Positions 22,936 to 35,156 of a stretch of DNA of 64,000 nt are shown here, in pieces; position 1 is the first letter of the stretch; each line of letters starts with the position of its first letter. This stretch comes from Erodium maritimum (taxonomy: Eukaryota; Streptophyta; Magnoliopsida; Geraniales; Geraniaceae). The stretch spans positions 25,113,432 to 25,177,431 of the forward strand of contig OY997592.1 in assembly GCA_963921825.1 (NCBI GenBank), read 5' to 3'. The notes beneath the pieces are model-generated. The model did not search any database and was not told the DNA's origin. It saw nothing but the letters and a program-made list of their open reading frames with translations. The translations under genes and the position numbers were made by a program.

Positions 22936-23560
22936 AAAAAATAGAAACATACCTTTACCCTAAAAACCGTGACAACTCATCCAAGCCATCAATATCATTA
23001 ATGGATGGATGAGATGAAATTGAGTTGTTGACTTGTTGATTGTAAAAACACAACACTTTTTAGTAAGTTGTAAGGACTGTTTGGTAAAACTATCATATTA
23101 TTTTTTTACCAACTCACTAATTTAATCATTCCCGCTTTGTTTGAACTCTGATTGGCTTCAAACTTGCGCAAATATTTTTATTTTTTTCCATGGACTTCAA
23201 TCAAGATTAGTGATGAATATGTTTTGAAGCACGAAAAAAATATATTAGTGAAGATTTATCAATACTCAATACTAGTTTTATCACCCCGATATATATATTT
23301 TTTTCGTGCTTCATAGTATATTCAATATGCTTTTTTTATAAGCGATATTATTATTGATCAATGTACCTAAGATAATTAAGTACAAAGTAATAGGAGAGAT
23401 AAAACTCGATCTTAAAAAACCAAAACCATAAAACACCGTGATTTCAAGCACAACCAAGGGCCTCGGGCCACAAACTAGTAAGAACACAAGGGCCTAGCCC
23501 ATAACAAACATCTATATGCTACTTGATAGATAGCCCTTGGAAAAATAAAAATATTGGCTC
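22936..23560. mobile_element. Truncated third MULE copy
   Basis: The left part matches the 13.4-16.1 kb MULEs: CCTAAAAACCGTGACAAC, GGATGGATGAGATGAAATTG, then CTAATTTAATCATTCCCGC and GAAGCACGAAAAAAA. Only a few TTTATCAA-type motifs remain. The right arm resumes after a small LINE insertion with AGCCCTTGGAAAAATAAAAA and stops abruptly at about 23560. Both outer termini are incomplete and no TSD can be read. Confidence 0.75.
23341..23530 (-). mobile_element. Short 5'-truncated LINE or SINE tail inside the MULE copy
   Basis: On the minus strand this 190-bp piece ends in an A-run (a T-run at 23341-23347) and has no counterpart in the other MULE copies, so it was inserted here. It is too short for an ORF; class is inferred from the A-tail. 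Confidence 0.5.
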
Positions 23561-24841
23561 AAGTCGTTCCCTCGGTTTCTAAGGGACTGATCCATGCAAA
23601 AGTTTGTGAGGCCCCTATATGTGCTTTGGAAACGCCTCAAGGACGTCCTACTCCAAGTAGTCTGGCACCACGAAGATTTACTACTATGGTTAATATGACC
23701 ATAAAAGGAGGTGAGAGTATTGGGTTTGCTATTGGTAGGGCAGCTATTGTACCCACCTCTGTGATCAAATGGTCTGTCTCGAAGAACGGAGGGGTCCCAG
23801 GTGGAAAAGTGGGTACTCATTCCCCTTTCGAGTTGACGTTGGGAGCTTTTTTGGTTTTCGTAACTAACCTTCCACCGTCCACAACCAGTGACAATTGAGG
23901 ACCCTTTTCTTTTGGGTTGGGGACATCGTTGTCGTTGATGTTGGGACAAAGATTGCTTCCAAAGGAACTCATTTTTCCTTTGTGTACTACAAAATTTTCA
24001 AAGACGCTTTGTGCGCTGTTACGTCCATAAATGGTTCTCTATTTCAGGGGTGTAAGATTCGGGTCGAATTGGGTAAACAACTCAAAGGACCTATTTCTTT
24101 ATTTTTTGGGAGTCTTGTCACAGCTACTGTGGGAAGGTCTTCCACTAGGGCCTTGTGCTCGCTAGCTTTGGCACCCTTTATGCTTAGGTCGGGCGAGTTG
24201 TCCTGGTGCTCTCTTTCCTTTGATTCAATTTTCGAGTTGTTTTCAGCCTTTAAGGTGATTAGGGCGGCTAATACCTCGGCGTTGGTATGCACCCTCAGTA
24301 TTGGTCTTCAGCTAGCAGGGATTAGTGGGGTGGAACTTGCGGAGTTAGGTTCGAGGACCTTTTTGTTCTCTTGTAAAGACCGAGTTGTGTGGGCATCCTT
24401 GGCGGTTGATGACTGGAAGGCTTTGCGTCTGTGGTTCTTCTCCTTTGTTGATTGTGCTAACCATATTCTACATGGATGGCGCCTCTTTTGTGTCGATCTT
24501 ATAAGCCTTCCAGTTGTGTGATAGAGCAGCGACTCGATCTTTGAGATTGTTGGGGCGGTTGGGCTACTCGTTTTCATTCACTCGTGCTCCATGCTTCTAG
24601 CTCAACAGTCTAGGGCTTTAGCTTTGGTTCATGTTCAGGATGTATCATTGGACAGATGGGTAGTTGTGGACTAATGTCCCAGATTCTGTGCAAACGTGTT
24701 GCTCGAGGTGGTTCCTATTGATTCCATTCCTCTTCTTCCCCAAGGTGGGCTGGAGGTGGGAGCTTCCCCGTTTGTAGAGCTTAGGAGTCCTTCTGCCCAT
24801 GTCTCTAGCCTCACTCCTCGCTCGAGTAGTGAAGATGCCCT
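23561..24841 (+). pseudogene. LINE ORF1 with RRM domain (RRM-type plant L1), part 1
   Basis: The remnant encodes an RNA-recognition motif: RNP2-like VFVTNLP (about 23860), RNP1-like GTHFSFVYY (about 23968) and INGSLFQGCKIRVELGK at the C-terminal side. A one-base frame break at about 23895 separates the two halves. RRM-containing ORF1 proteins are known from plant L1 clades such as the beet BNR LINEs. The frame stays largely open to 24521 without further recognisable domains. The copia insertion at 24842 splits the element, which resumes at 33220. Confidence 0.7.
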
Positions 24842-26519
24842 TGTTGGGTCTCGAGGTAGGGTTTGAGATGAACCACCTCGCAGCGGAAAATCAATGAAAA
24901 CCAAGAGACGATTAAAACCATGAAACAACTAACAAAGAATGGATTCACAAGAGAAAAATGCAGCACTATATCTTACCAAAACAAGAACACCGGGTAATGA
25001 ATGATTGGCTTGAGTCTCTAAGACGCCTACGTATCCATATGGGAATCAAAGCCACGTAGTTCTTCTCTTTGAGGACTCAAGAACACAAAATGGAGATGGG
25101 AGCTTGCCTTGGCCAAAATTGGGGAGGGGAGGGAGAGAAAATTGTGTTTCCTATTTGTGTCTTGTGTTTGTTATGTTGGAAAAAGATGACTTAAACATAA
25201 CAAACCCCATCAACTTGTCAAACTAAAAGCATGGGGAAAGTATGGTGTAAATAAGACAAGTATGATGCTAAGTAAGGCTAGACAAGATGAGGTTAGGTGG
25301 TGAATCACCAACACCTTAATCCTTGTCTTGCTTACTTAGTACTAATTAATCAAGACATGATTAATTAGTTCCATGGGCCTTGGTTGCATGGGCCTCTTGG
25401 AACATGGCCCGTGGTCATTCCCACCGAGGTCTCGTGATGCGCTCATCGCCTCCAAGCCTTCCATACCGAAAATGTCCAACATTATCCGACGTGATCAACC
25501 CCAAGACTCCAAGCCTTGTCTCGATCCGTAATGTCCTATTCACTTACGGGCACATGACCCTAAACCCATTTTTGGTCATGTCCCGAGACAACTCCCATTT
25601 GGCCATTCTCCATAAATGTGTCAATGAGTTTCATCCTCCGGTGTGACCCTTAGGTTTATGCATGTCAATAGATCAACGTAAAATACCATTTTACTTGATC
25701 CTATATACGTGGAAACTAACGAGGCTTTAGTATTTCCTAACACTCCATAACGAATCGGCCCTATCGATTCTAACCTTTCTGTCGTCCCTGTCATTATCCT
25801 TTTATCACCGATATCCTGATTGAGATAAGGCATAGAGCCGTCATCCTTATTATTCTCAACCATTGTTCCTTGAAATGTGAGATGACTGAATATATGATGC
25901 CCAGTATCATGTGCATGGCCATGCTATTCTTTCAGACACTCTCGATCAAGAGGCCGAAAACCGATATCTTTCCCATACCGCAGTATGAGGGATAAATCCC
26001 TTAGCCGTCTTTAGTGTCACTCATGCAGTTCGTCCCCAAGCCAATCCTGGCTGTTATGGAAGCCCTGTTATGGACAATGTTAGGCTCAGGTCAAACTCGG
26101 TTGTTTACTGTATTGCGATCACAAAGACTCCTTGGTCTAAGGATACATGACAATCTACGAAAATGAATATGTTCATGACTTGAACTATGGAACATATTCA
26201 TGTCGGGTCGTCCAATATAATTTCCCACATGATATATATGATCAGACTCCGGAATCCCATTCCAATGACTAACATAACATAAGCCATAAAAAGCCATCTT
26301 TCATACTAGTTACTTCTAGTGAAGCTTTGTCGACTAGGGAACCATCGAGTGTGATCTATCTCGATCTATGGTTTTATTAGCATGGTGGACATAGATCAGA
26401 ACACACATCGATATATTACTCCAACACTTAAGTAATACATGAAGCCGCTTTACTTTTATTGCTAACGATGATATTTACATTTGGACATTTACGATTGGAC
26501 TACGGGCACTAAGACTAAA
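24842..26519 (-). repeat. Copia 3' LTR
   Basis: On the plus strand it starts TGTTGGGTCTCGAGG and ends at GGGCACTAAGACTA, next to the purine-rich tract side (GGGCAAGTGGGATATT in element sense). About 1.68 kb. Its inner end is uncertain by a few bases because the TG terminus has decayed. Confidence 0.88.
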
Positions 26520-26686
26520 AATATCCCACTTGCCCTAGTTCCAATCTAAATTCCAATATATCCCCATCGACTTTACATGTCTAACATGTTTAGGCAGCGA
26601 CAATGCCTTAGTCAAAGGGTTGGCTATGGTATTATCTGTTGGAATATAGGTTATCTTCACTTCACCTCGGTTCAGTATTTCTCTTA

Positions 26687-26869
26687 TTAGGTGGATACGC
26701 CGTAGTACATGTTTGGATTTTTCATGTGATCTGGGCTTTTAGTTTGCGCAATGGCCCTTGTGTTGTCGCAAAATGGATTCACCGGGCTGGATGGGTTTTT
26801 AATTACACCCAACCCTGCCATGAATTTCCAAATCCACATAGCCTCCTTAGCTGCCTCTGCAGCATCCAT
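26687..26869 (-). pseudogene. Copia RNase H C-terminal remnant
   Basis: Matches the end of copia RNase H: AAEAAKEAMWIWKFMAGLG followed by PFCDNTRAIAQTKSP. The frame ends early in place of the usual C-terminus. Confidence 0.8.
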
Positions 26870-27150
26870 GTACTTGGCATCTATCGTAGATTCGGCGACG
26901 GTATCTTTCTTTACGCTTTCCCAGCTAAAGCTCTGTCATTCAGCGTAAGCACATATCTTGAGTGACTTCTAAAGTCATCTGGATTTGTCTTGGAAAACTA
27001 GCATCTACTCATCCTTTGGCGACTAGTTCAGCGTCATCTTTTCCCCAGGGTTAGACTGATGTCTTCTGGTACAACATAAGGCTTACGAGACGTCCGGTCT
27101 CGTACATTTCATGTCATATATGATCGATCCTTCCCCCAGGCGCATGGGAT

Positions 27151-28095
27151 TCACATCATCTTTTTCAGCTCATCAGGTGTCTTAGGACACTGAGTCTTGT
27201 TGAGATGAATGCCATGACTAGTGAGTAAGAGTCCTTTCTTTGAATCGAGCATTGAGAACCTACTCAATGCCTTGTTCCTATAGGTTCCCTGACTTAAATC
27301 CAAGACCCTCTTGGTGCAATCTCTACATATCTTAATCCCTAAGATATAAGCAACATCGCTTAAGTCCTTTATTGAGAAACACTTCCTCAACCAAGTTGTA
27401 GTCTCGTGCAAGGTTGGGATGTCGTTTTCAATGAGCACCAGAAAGGTAATCTTGCTCCCACTAGCCTTCTTATAAACGCAAGATTAATCCTCGTTCTTGA
27501 TTAAGCTAAATCCAATTACAGCTTCATCAAAACGAAGGTTCCAACTCCGAGAAGCTTGTTTCCATCCATAAATGGATTTCAACAACTTACAAATCTTTCT
27601 CTTGTTCTTCGGATCGACAAAACCTTATGGCTGAGACATAAAATGTCCTCAGTCAAACTTCCATTTAGGAAAGCGGTTTTGACATCCACTTGTAATATCT
27701 CGTAATTATGATATGCAGTTATGTCAAGAAGAATTTGGATCGATTTTGACCATAGCCACTAGGGAGAAGGTTTCCTCATAGTCAATCCATTGGATCTGTC
27801 TATAACCTTTCGCCACCAGTCGAGCTTTGTAGGTCAGAGGGTTGCCGTCCATGTCCATCCTCACCTTTAAGATCAATTTTCATCTGATGGTCCTCACACC
27901 ATTGATGGGATCAACCAGTTCCCAGACTTGGTTGTCCGACATGGATTGCATTTCCTCCCTCATGGCTCCCAGCCATAACTGGGAGTTTGAACCATCCACG
28001 ACTTCCTGAAAGGTGGATGGATCATCGTGATCCACCATGACTTCATTGTCACCTCCGGATACCATATCTTGGAGGTGGACGACTGATCCTTTCAA
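27151..28095 (-). pseudogene. Copia reverse transcriptase remnants
   Basis: The N-terminal piece (28095-27880) has WLGAMREEMQSMSDNQVWEL, the typical start of copia RT. The C-terminal piece (27438-27151) has LIENDIPTLHETTTWLRKCF and AYILGIKI. Between FLV (about 27452) and LIENDIP the catalytic YVDD segment is absent, apparently through a small deletion. With several stops and shifts in between, the enzyme cannot function. Confidence 0.85.
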
Positions 28096-28630
28096 ATCGC
28101 CTTGGACCTTTCGGAATTGTTACAAGAACTGGTTCCTACTAGACGACCACTTTTGGCTCCTCTACTGGGTTTTCAAGTGGTTCAGATGGATCTGTACCAT
28201 CTTGAATTTCTTCTAGATATACAGACCTCCCACTAACGTTTTTGGAAACAAATTACCTTTCCATACAGACCCCACCACTAGCGACGAACACCATGTTCTC
28301 ACTGGGTTTGTAGAAGTAGAATTCCCTTGTTACTTTTGGGATACCTCCACGAAGGTGCATTTCTCAGATCTTGGTTCGAGCTTAGTCGAAACTAAACGTT
28401 TCACATAAGCCTCGCAACCCCAGACCCTTGGAAAGGACAAAACGGGCTTCTTCTCGTACCATTTCTAAAATGGTGTCCCTTCCACACCCTTCGTCGAAGC
28501 CCTATTCACCATGAACGCGACCGTATCCAGAGCATAACCCTAGAAAGAAATCAGGAGATCAATTCAACTGATCATGGAACGGACCATTGTCTAACAATGT
28601 CCGGTTTCTCCTTTCGGCTACACCTTTCAA

Positions 28631-29474
28631 CTACAGTGTCCCATGAGGAGTCCATTCCAAAAGGATCCCATTCTCTTTTAGATGATCTAATAACTCTGTG
28701 GTCAAGTATTTTCCACCTCGATCCAATCGAAGTGCCTTAATACCTTTCCCGAGCTGGTTTTCTACTTCAGTCTCAAACTCTTTGAATTCATCAAAAGTTT
28801 CAGACTTATGTCTCATCGAATAGACATAACCATATATATTGTAATCGACAGTAAATGTGATAAAGTAGCTAAAACCCCTCATGGCAAGCGAACTTATTGG
28901 TCTACAGACATTCGAGTGTATTAGCCCCAATAATTTACCCGTCCTTTCACCGCAACCGATGAAGGGCGTTTTAGTCATTTTTTCCCATCAAACAAGCCTC
29001 ACACCTATCAATCGAATGAAATTTGAATGGACTTAAAAGTCCGTACTTCTGAAGTGCTTATATGCGTTTCTTGTGTTATGTGGCCTAAATGACAGTGCCT
29101 TAACAGAGTCTGGTCTAAATTATCGGATTTAGACATTTTGGTATTAGTGTTATAAATAGAGCTTGAGGTGTTGTTACCCATATGTACAATCCTCGGACCA
29201 AGTTTGTACAAACATAAAACACATCATTGGATAGAATATTGAAAATCCAATTTCCAATATCAACATTATATCCTTCGGTGTCTAACACGGATACAGATAT
29301 AATGATCCTATTAAAAGTAGGTGTCCAATATACATTATTTAGTACACAACAAGTCCACTTGGCTAGCGAAGACTCATGGATCCTACAACGGTCGTTACAA
29401 CCCTCATCTGTTGTCCACTCTAAGGTCCAATCCGTTCTTCTCCAAGCTTCTCCTACCTTCCATCCACTACACAT
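28631..29474 (-). pseudogene. Copia protease linker, GAG-pre-integrase and integrase core remnants
   Basis: Three frames follow one another. At 29474-29115 a segment includes NRIIISVSVLDTEGYNVDIG. At 29211-29008 the GAG-pre-integrase zinc region reads LRHCHLGHI. At 28978-28631 the integrase core starts MTKTPFIGCGERTGKLLGLI and contains LDRGGKYLTTELLDHLKENG. The usual HSDVCGP with the first catalytic Asp reads HSNVCRP here, so that Asp is lost. Confidence 0.85.
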
Positions 29475-29586
29475 CAGTGCATGTGTGAGATTCAGCTCTG
29501 GTATCCAATACCCATGAATGTTTGGAAGTAGAGAGGTAGCTCTATAAAATTAATATCGTATGAAGGCGCAATCCCACTGCCCTTCT

Positions 29587-30039
29587 TCAGATCACCCTGG
29601 TTTTTCCCGCAATCCCCTTTCGTTGACTAGGCTTCTGGAAATAGAAGCAGACATTCTTATCCTCCTTAGCCTTCCTTGAGGATCCCTTAGTCCTTGGATG
29701 GATAGGAGCGATCAAGTGTCTCATCTTTCTTGCCAAGTGCGCATGAGCCTTGCCCTTGCCCTTGCCACTACCAATTTCCTTCTTAAAACTGGATCCCTTT
29801 CTAACCATTAGAATATCCTTGGATTCCAAATCCTTGATATTCTTCTTAGCAGTTAATGACACTTCATATAACTTTAATATGGTCTTAGAGACAGCCTTGT
29901 CAAGGATATATTCTTTTCGTTCAGACTTGAGGACTATCCTCAAAATTTTGTACCAGTCCAAATAGTTTGACTCATTTAGCTTGACCCTGTCAAGAATGGT
30001 TTTTAATGACAAACTATTACTGTTCGCTGAATTTGTCAT
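29587..30039 (-). pseudogene. Copia gag remnant
   Basis: Starts MTNSANSNSLSLKTILDRVK and has NESNYLDWYKILRIVLKSER, the copia gag N-terminus. The expected CCHC knuckle has decayed to CFYFQKPSQRKG. The frame is shorter than an intact gag because central sequence is deleted. Confidence 0.85.
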
Positions 30040-31517
30040 TTGATGTACAACAGATAAAATTCAATCAGTAAACTGAATAAAATTTTATGAAGATCAAGCT
30101 TAAACACCAACAATCTATTATATACCTTTAGAATCTAAAACCAAGGTCCTTGATTCACTAGATTAAGCTGAACTAATGCTCACCACTTAATCGAGCTATG
30201 TAGGAATGACTCCATCCAATCACATCAAATGTGACTCTTGGCTAGGGTATGTACTTATGTACACGGCTTACCCTATCTGTTACCCTAGCTCAACCTCAAG
30301 TTGAGAATCGTAGTCGGGCCCACCAATTTTCAACCATGACCTGTCACATATGCACACGACACCCACATATGTCGTCTAAACCCACTACCCCGATTTCCCA
30401 TGGATGATCCGCTAATGCGCACGACACCCATATGACGGGGAGGTAGTAAGGTTTTGATAATTGGGAGGTATCGGATATGACCCGCTTTTACTTGTCCGGT
30501 TGTGTTTAAAACTTTGGCACATCATAGATGTGATGAGCACATCAACTACATTTCCAAATGCAATGATGCCTCAAATTACATCCAATGTAATTCTTCCTTT
30601 GAACTCGTCAACTACATCCAATGCAATGACGGTTCTAAGGGCTCGCAAACAAGGATTAAAATTCCAATTTTATCTTTGCATGTGAGGTGATACGCTCGGT
30701 AAATAAAGTTAAATCATGCATAAACTGAACCAAGCATAAAGCGATAAATGTGCACATAACAGCCCCCTAAACTAACTCTCACTAACTTCTTGAGCTCTAC
30801 CAACTCCAAGTCGATGTCAACACCCGAAAAGCCACCAAATGACCTTTTCGCCCTTTCTTCGTCTTCAGCAAAATATTACAATTTAATACACGACCCGTAG
30901 GTCGGGAATAAATAAATATTAAAAATAAGTGGTTCGACGACCACACCTTGAAAGAATAATTACACGCTAACTCTAACGGCTCGCAGGCCGTGAAAAGCGA
31001 TAAATAATTAAAACGAGCACGGGGCTATTATGTACACCATGAAAACATCACATCACACATCGTGTTATCAAAAAAAATGTTATCAAACATCATGTGATTT
31101 TCCGGTTTTAATTAATAGCCAATTTTCGAAAAAAATTGATGCTCGGTTTATCGAAACCGTTCAAAATGAAACTTTTGAACATTTGATCTACGAGTTCGTC
31201 ATGGCGGTTCCAAACACGTCATAAATAACAAAACAGTTTAGCCTTGGCATATCAACCATCCAATGGTCATGCTTGGCCTAACTCCGTCCAACGGAGCCCG
31301 GTTCGGTCCCGGTTTCGGTTCCCCGAGAGTCCCGCTCCCGAGACCCGTAAAATAAAAAAAAATCAAAATTTCCAGATTTGAAATAATTTTCAAAAAATCA
31401 TTTTACATGCATTAAATCCATAAACAAGAATTTAAAACATGTTATCAAACAATTTGGCAAATTAACATGTCAAAACCGAAAATTTCAACACCGTCTTATG
31501 AATCCTGAAGGTAGCAC
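30040..31517 (-). other. Copia 5' leader (untranslated)
   Basis: About 1.5 kb between the primer site and gag, with no ORF. The same leader is retained, in plus orientation, in the deleted relative at 56518-57570. Confidence 0.75.
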
Positions 31518-31530
31518 GGCTCTGATACCA
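31518..31530 (-). promoter_or_regulatory. Primer binding site (tRNA-iMet) of the copia element
   Basis: On the minus strand it reads TGGTATCAGAGCC, the standard complement of the initiator tRNA-Met 3' end, directly inside the 5' LTR. Confidence 0.9.
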
Positions 31531-31531
31531 C

Positions 31532-33219
31532 CGTTGGGTGTCGAGGTAAGGCTGGAGATGAACCAAATCGCAGTGGAAAATCAATGAAAACCAAGAGACG
31601 ATTAAAACCATGAAACAACTAACAAAGAATGGATTCACAAGAGAAAAATGCAGCACTATATCTTACCAAAACAAGAACACCGGGTAATGAATGATTGGCT
31701 TGAGTCTCTAAGACGCCTACGTATCCATATGGGAATCAAAGCCACGTAGTTCTTCTCTTTGAGGACTCAAGAACACCAAATGGAGATAGGAGCTTGCCTT
31801 GGCCAAAATTGGGGAGGGGAGGGAGAGAAAATTGTGTTTCCTATTTGTGTCTTGTGTTTGTCATGTTGGAAAAAGATGACTTAAACATAACAAACCCCAT
31901 CAACTTGTCAAACTAAAAGCATGGGACAAGTATGGTGTAAATAAGACAAGTATGGTGCTAAGTAAGGCTAGACAAGATGGGGTTAGGTGGTGAATCACCA
32001 ACACCTTAATCCTTGTCTTGCTTACTTAGTACTAATTAATCAAGACTTGATTTATTAGTTCCATGGGTCTTGGTTGCATGGGCCTCTCATGGGCCTCTTA
32101 GAACATGGCCCGTGGCAATTCCCAACGAGGTCTCGTGATGCGCTCATCGCCTCCAAGTCTTCCATACTGGAAATTTCCAACATTATCCCACGTGATCAAT
32201 CCTAAGACTCCAAGCCTTGTCTCGATCCGTAATGTCCTATTCACTTACGCGCACATGACCCTAAATTTAGTTTTGGTCATGTCCCGAGAAAACTTCCTTT
32301 TGGCCATTCTCCATAAATGTGTCAATGAGTTTCATCCTCCGGTGTGACCCTTAGGTTTATGCATGTCCATAGATCAACATAAAATCTCATTTTACTTGAT
32401 CCTATATAAGTGGCAACTAACGAGGCTTTAGTATTTCCTAACACTCCATAACGAATTGGCCCTATCGATTCTAACCTTTCTGTCGTCCCTGTCATTATCC
32501 TTTTATCACCGATATCTTGATTGAGATAAGACATAGAACCGTCATCCTTATTATTCTCAATCACTGTTCCTTGATATGTAAGATGACTGGATATATGATA
32601 CCCAGTATCATGTGCATGGCCATGCTATTATTTCAGTCACTCTCGATCAAGCGGCCGAGAACCGATATCTTTCTCATACCGTAGTATGAGGGATAAATCC
32701 CGTAGCCTTCTTTCGTGTCACTCATGCAGTCCGTCCCCAAGCCAATCATGGCCGTTATGGAAGCCCTGTTACGGACAACGTTAGGCTCAGGTCAAACTCG
32801 ATTGTTTACTGCATAGCGATCACAAATACTCCTTGGTCTAAGGATACATGACAAGCTATGACAACAAATATGTTCATGACTTGATCTATGGAACATATTC
32901 ATGTCGGGTCGTCCAATATCATGTCCCACATGAGATCTACGATCAGACTCAGAAACTCATTTCAATGACTAATAGAACATAAGCCATAAAGAGCCATCTT
33001 TCATACTAGTGTGTCTAGTGAAGCTTTGTCGGCTAGGGACCCATCGAGTGTGATATATCTCGATCTATGGTTCTATTCGCATGGTGGGCATAGATCAGAA
33101 CACACATCGATATATTACTCCAACATTTAAGTAATACATGAAACCGCTTTACTTTTATTGCTAACGATGATATTTACATTTGGACATTTACGATTGGACT
33201 ACGGGCACTAAGACTAATA
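31532..33219 (-). repeat. Copia 5' LTR
   Basis: About 1.69 kb. The inner end on the plus strand reads CGTTGGGTGTCGAGG (TGTTGGGTCTCGAGG in the other copies). The outer end is AAGACTAATA, followed by TCCCT. It aligns along its whole length with 24842-26519. Confidence 0.88.
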
Positions 33220-33880
33220 TCCCTCCCCAATACCCTAGTTGGTCATCCACCTGTGGGGGCTTCACCAAGGGTTTTAGGGGTTTCGCCGACTTCTTCGGGA
33301 TCGATAGGTAGCAAGTTGGACAGGTGGGCGGCCAGTGTGGAGGACGACTTTGATGACTTGTATGCTGGTCTTAATAGGGCCCTCATTCCATTTTTGATTG
33401 TTCACCGCAACATCTTTAGTCTAATGATCTTGTCGCCATCCCCATATTGGGAGTTCCTTCAGGGCTTTCCTCCCCATAGCCTCTCAAAGCTTTTGTCCCT
33501 CTCTCCGATTAGTCTCCTCAACCACTCCAGATTGACGTTGGTGAGGCCCTCCCCCAGACGGATGCCTTCTCTGGCTTTTCCTCCCCGTTGATCGATGGAC
33601 GCACTAGAGAGAGTATCACCCTTATTGTGGCGAGTTTCGCTGAAAGCTTAGGGGTCTGCTACAGAGGATCGGCGGGAGAAGGCTTCTAGAAGATTGAAGC
33701 GACGTTGAGTCCTCACTAGAATACCAGGGTGTCTGGCCCCATGGGGGTCACTTAATTCCTTTTAGTTTCTCTTGCTAGTTCTGCTGTAGTCTCGTTCTTA
33801 TTTTGGTTTTCTAGACTCTTTGCTTTGTATCTTTTGTTTTATTAATTAAATTTATTTCTCTCTGATAAAAAGAAACAAAA
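33220..33880 (+). pseudogene. RRM-type LINE ORF1, part 2, and LINE 3' tail
   Basis: Continuation of 23561-24841 beyond the copia insertion. A frame at 33253-33591 stays open but has no known domain. The rest is a T-rich LINE-like 3' UTR ending in GATAAAAAGAAACAAAA. No ORF2 follows; an ATG at about 33740 is at once followed by a stop. The element therefore looks internally deleted for reverse transcriptase. Confidence 0.6.
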
Positions 33881-33884
33881 TATT

Positions 33885-33995
33885 ATGTTTAACAAAAGAC
33901 TGAACAATATGTATCGTATGTTTTTGTTCACTTTTAAACTCGGTAAATCTTTTAGCATGTGGCAAAACTTTGTGTGCGTAGTTTTTAGCCATTAA
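33885..33995. mobile_element. Truncated MITE (right half of the 60.3-kb MITE family)
   Basis: Matches the right half of 60299-60660: AACAAAAGACTG, TGTATGTTTTTGTYCACTTT and AGTTTTTAGCNATTAA blocks in the same order. The left half is absent and no TSD is visible. Confidence 0.65.
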
Positions 33996-34206
33996 TTCCT
34001 TAATAAATACATGGGGTCACTCTTCAAATCTATTACCAACCGGTCAGTCAACTAATCAAATTTACAAGAATTTTTCGTTGGTTTTAATGTTGGTTTGAAT
34101 TTTTTTAAAAACGATATTATTGGATTGGTGGTGAGAGGTGGGGTTATGGCCGATTAACCGACCGATGCTCACCCTTAATTTTATTCATGTCTTAAAGAAA
34201 AATAAA

Positions 34207-34568
34207 GGGATAATTGTCCAAAACTACCCTAAAGTTTCGTCCACAAACGAGTTGATGCACAAAGTTTCGTTCACGCTGTGTGGCTACCCTGAAGTTTTGT
34301 CCACGACTTTTTTAGTTTTAACATAATAGAGATGTTCAGAATAATGGTCTGGGCAGTGCTTCCCGGATTGAATAGAAGCGTGGATAAAACTTCAATGCAC
34401 CCACAAAGCGTGGACAAAACTTAAATGCACCCACAAAAGGTGGGCAAAACTTCAATGCATCCACAAAAACGTGGACAAAACTCAGTGCACCCACAAAGCG
34501 TGGACAAAATTTTATACATCAACTCGTTTGTGGACGAAACTTTAAAGTAGTTTTGAACAACTATCCCC
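34207..34568. mobile_element. 362-bp MITE with 9-bp TSD (Mutator type)
   Basis: Flanked by AAAAATAAA (34198-34206 and 34569-34577). Terminal inverted repeats of about 50 bp: left GGGATAATTGTCCAAAACTA, right read inward GGGGATAGTTGTTCAAAACT. Both lead into AAAGTTTCGTCCACAAACGA. The centre holds five spaced copies of a GTGGACAAAACTT-like motif. No coding capacity. The TSD is A/T-only. Confidence 0.82.
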
Positions 34569-34577
34569 AAAAATAAA

Positions 34578-34817
34578 ATAAAAGGTTGCAAGTTATCAAC
34601 GACTTACTATTGAATTTGCTATAAAGACAGGGTCGCGGTCAAGTATAAAAAACGGGACCCATTACAAAAAGCTCTCCACCATCCTCTTTATTCTTTAGTG
34701 CCTCCAGAAAGGCCTATAAGCTCGCGAATTGGGTGATTCTAAACCGATCTTTTAGCTCCACCGTCCCTGTTTTTTCCTCTTCAAGGGAATATTTGTAGTG
34801 CTTTATACCTTATTAAG
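34578..34817. other. Upstream flank of the 112-aa ORF
   Basis: Contains CTATAAAGAC at about 34620, a possible TATA box about 200 bp before the ATG at 34818, and a CT-rich stretch after it. Promoter function is only a possibility. Confidence 0.3.
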
Positions 34818-35156
34818 ATGGCATTGGTTTCGGTTGGTCAGATTGACCAGACAAACTCCCGTTTTTTGACCCCAAATGAGTCACCAGTTTTGTGCCCTCT
34901 CATCTCCACATATTGCAGCTCAACAACTCGGGTTGATTGCAGAGAGCTTCAGGCGAAGATGGAAACAAGACAAGAGTCTATAGCGAGAGATCCCCAGGTT
35001 CCTAGTGCTGGTGGTGGTGGTGTTGCAGCGGGCCAAGATTCATTGTCAAGGCCTCTCCAGAGCTTGGAATTGGATGAACACGTGGTGGTCTTAGACAAGG
35101 ACCAAGTGTACAAGATTGCTTCTACTGGTCCCAGCAGGAAAGGCGCTGGGCATTAG
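34818..35156 (+). CDS. Hypothetical 112-aa protein, possible gene fragment
   Basis: An uninterrupted frame with an in-context ATG (AAGATGGC). It begins MALVSVGQIDQTNSRFLTPN, has a Gly-rich stretch (SAGGGGVAAG, about residues 63-72) and ends in LDKDQVYKIASTGPSRKGAG. I do not recognise the family. There is no signal peptide or membrane segment. The sequence does not look like LINE or LTR coding sequence, and flanking DNA to 35480 is not recognisable repeat. It may be a small host gene, a truncated or retrocopied gene, or a captured exon. Its right flank is cut by the start of a gypsy fragment at about 35485. Confidence 0.4.
   Translation: MALVSVGQIDQTNSRFLTPNESPVLCPLISTYCSSTTRVDCRELQAKMETRQESIARDPQVPSAGGGGVAAGQDSLSRPLQSLELDEHVVVLDKDQVYKIASTGPSRKGAGH

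Larger units (their letters stand above)
24842..33219 (-). mobile_element. Full-length but inactive Ty1/copia element
   Basis: The order on the minus strand is 5' LTR (33219-31532), primer site, gag, protease, integrase, reverse transcriptase, RNase H and 3' LTR (26519-24842): copia order. Flanks are GCCCT (24837-24841) and TCCCT (33220-33224), a 4-of-5 match fitting a diverged 5-bp TSD. The two LTRs are clearly homologous but differ at many positions, so the insertion is not recent. Every coding domain is broken (see the separate entries). A shorter relative lies at 54815-57704. Confidence 0.92.
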
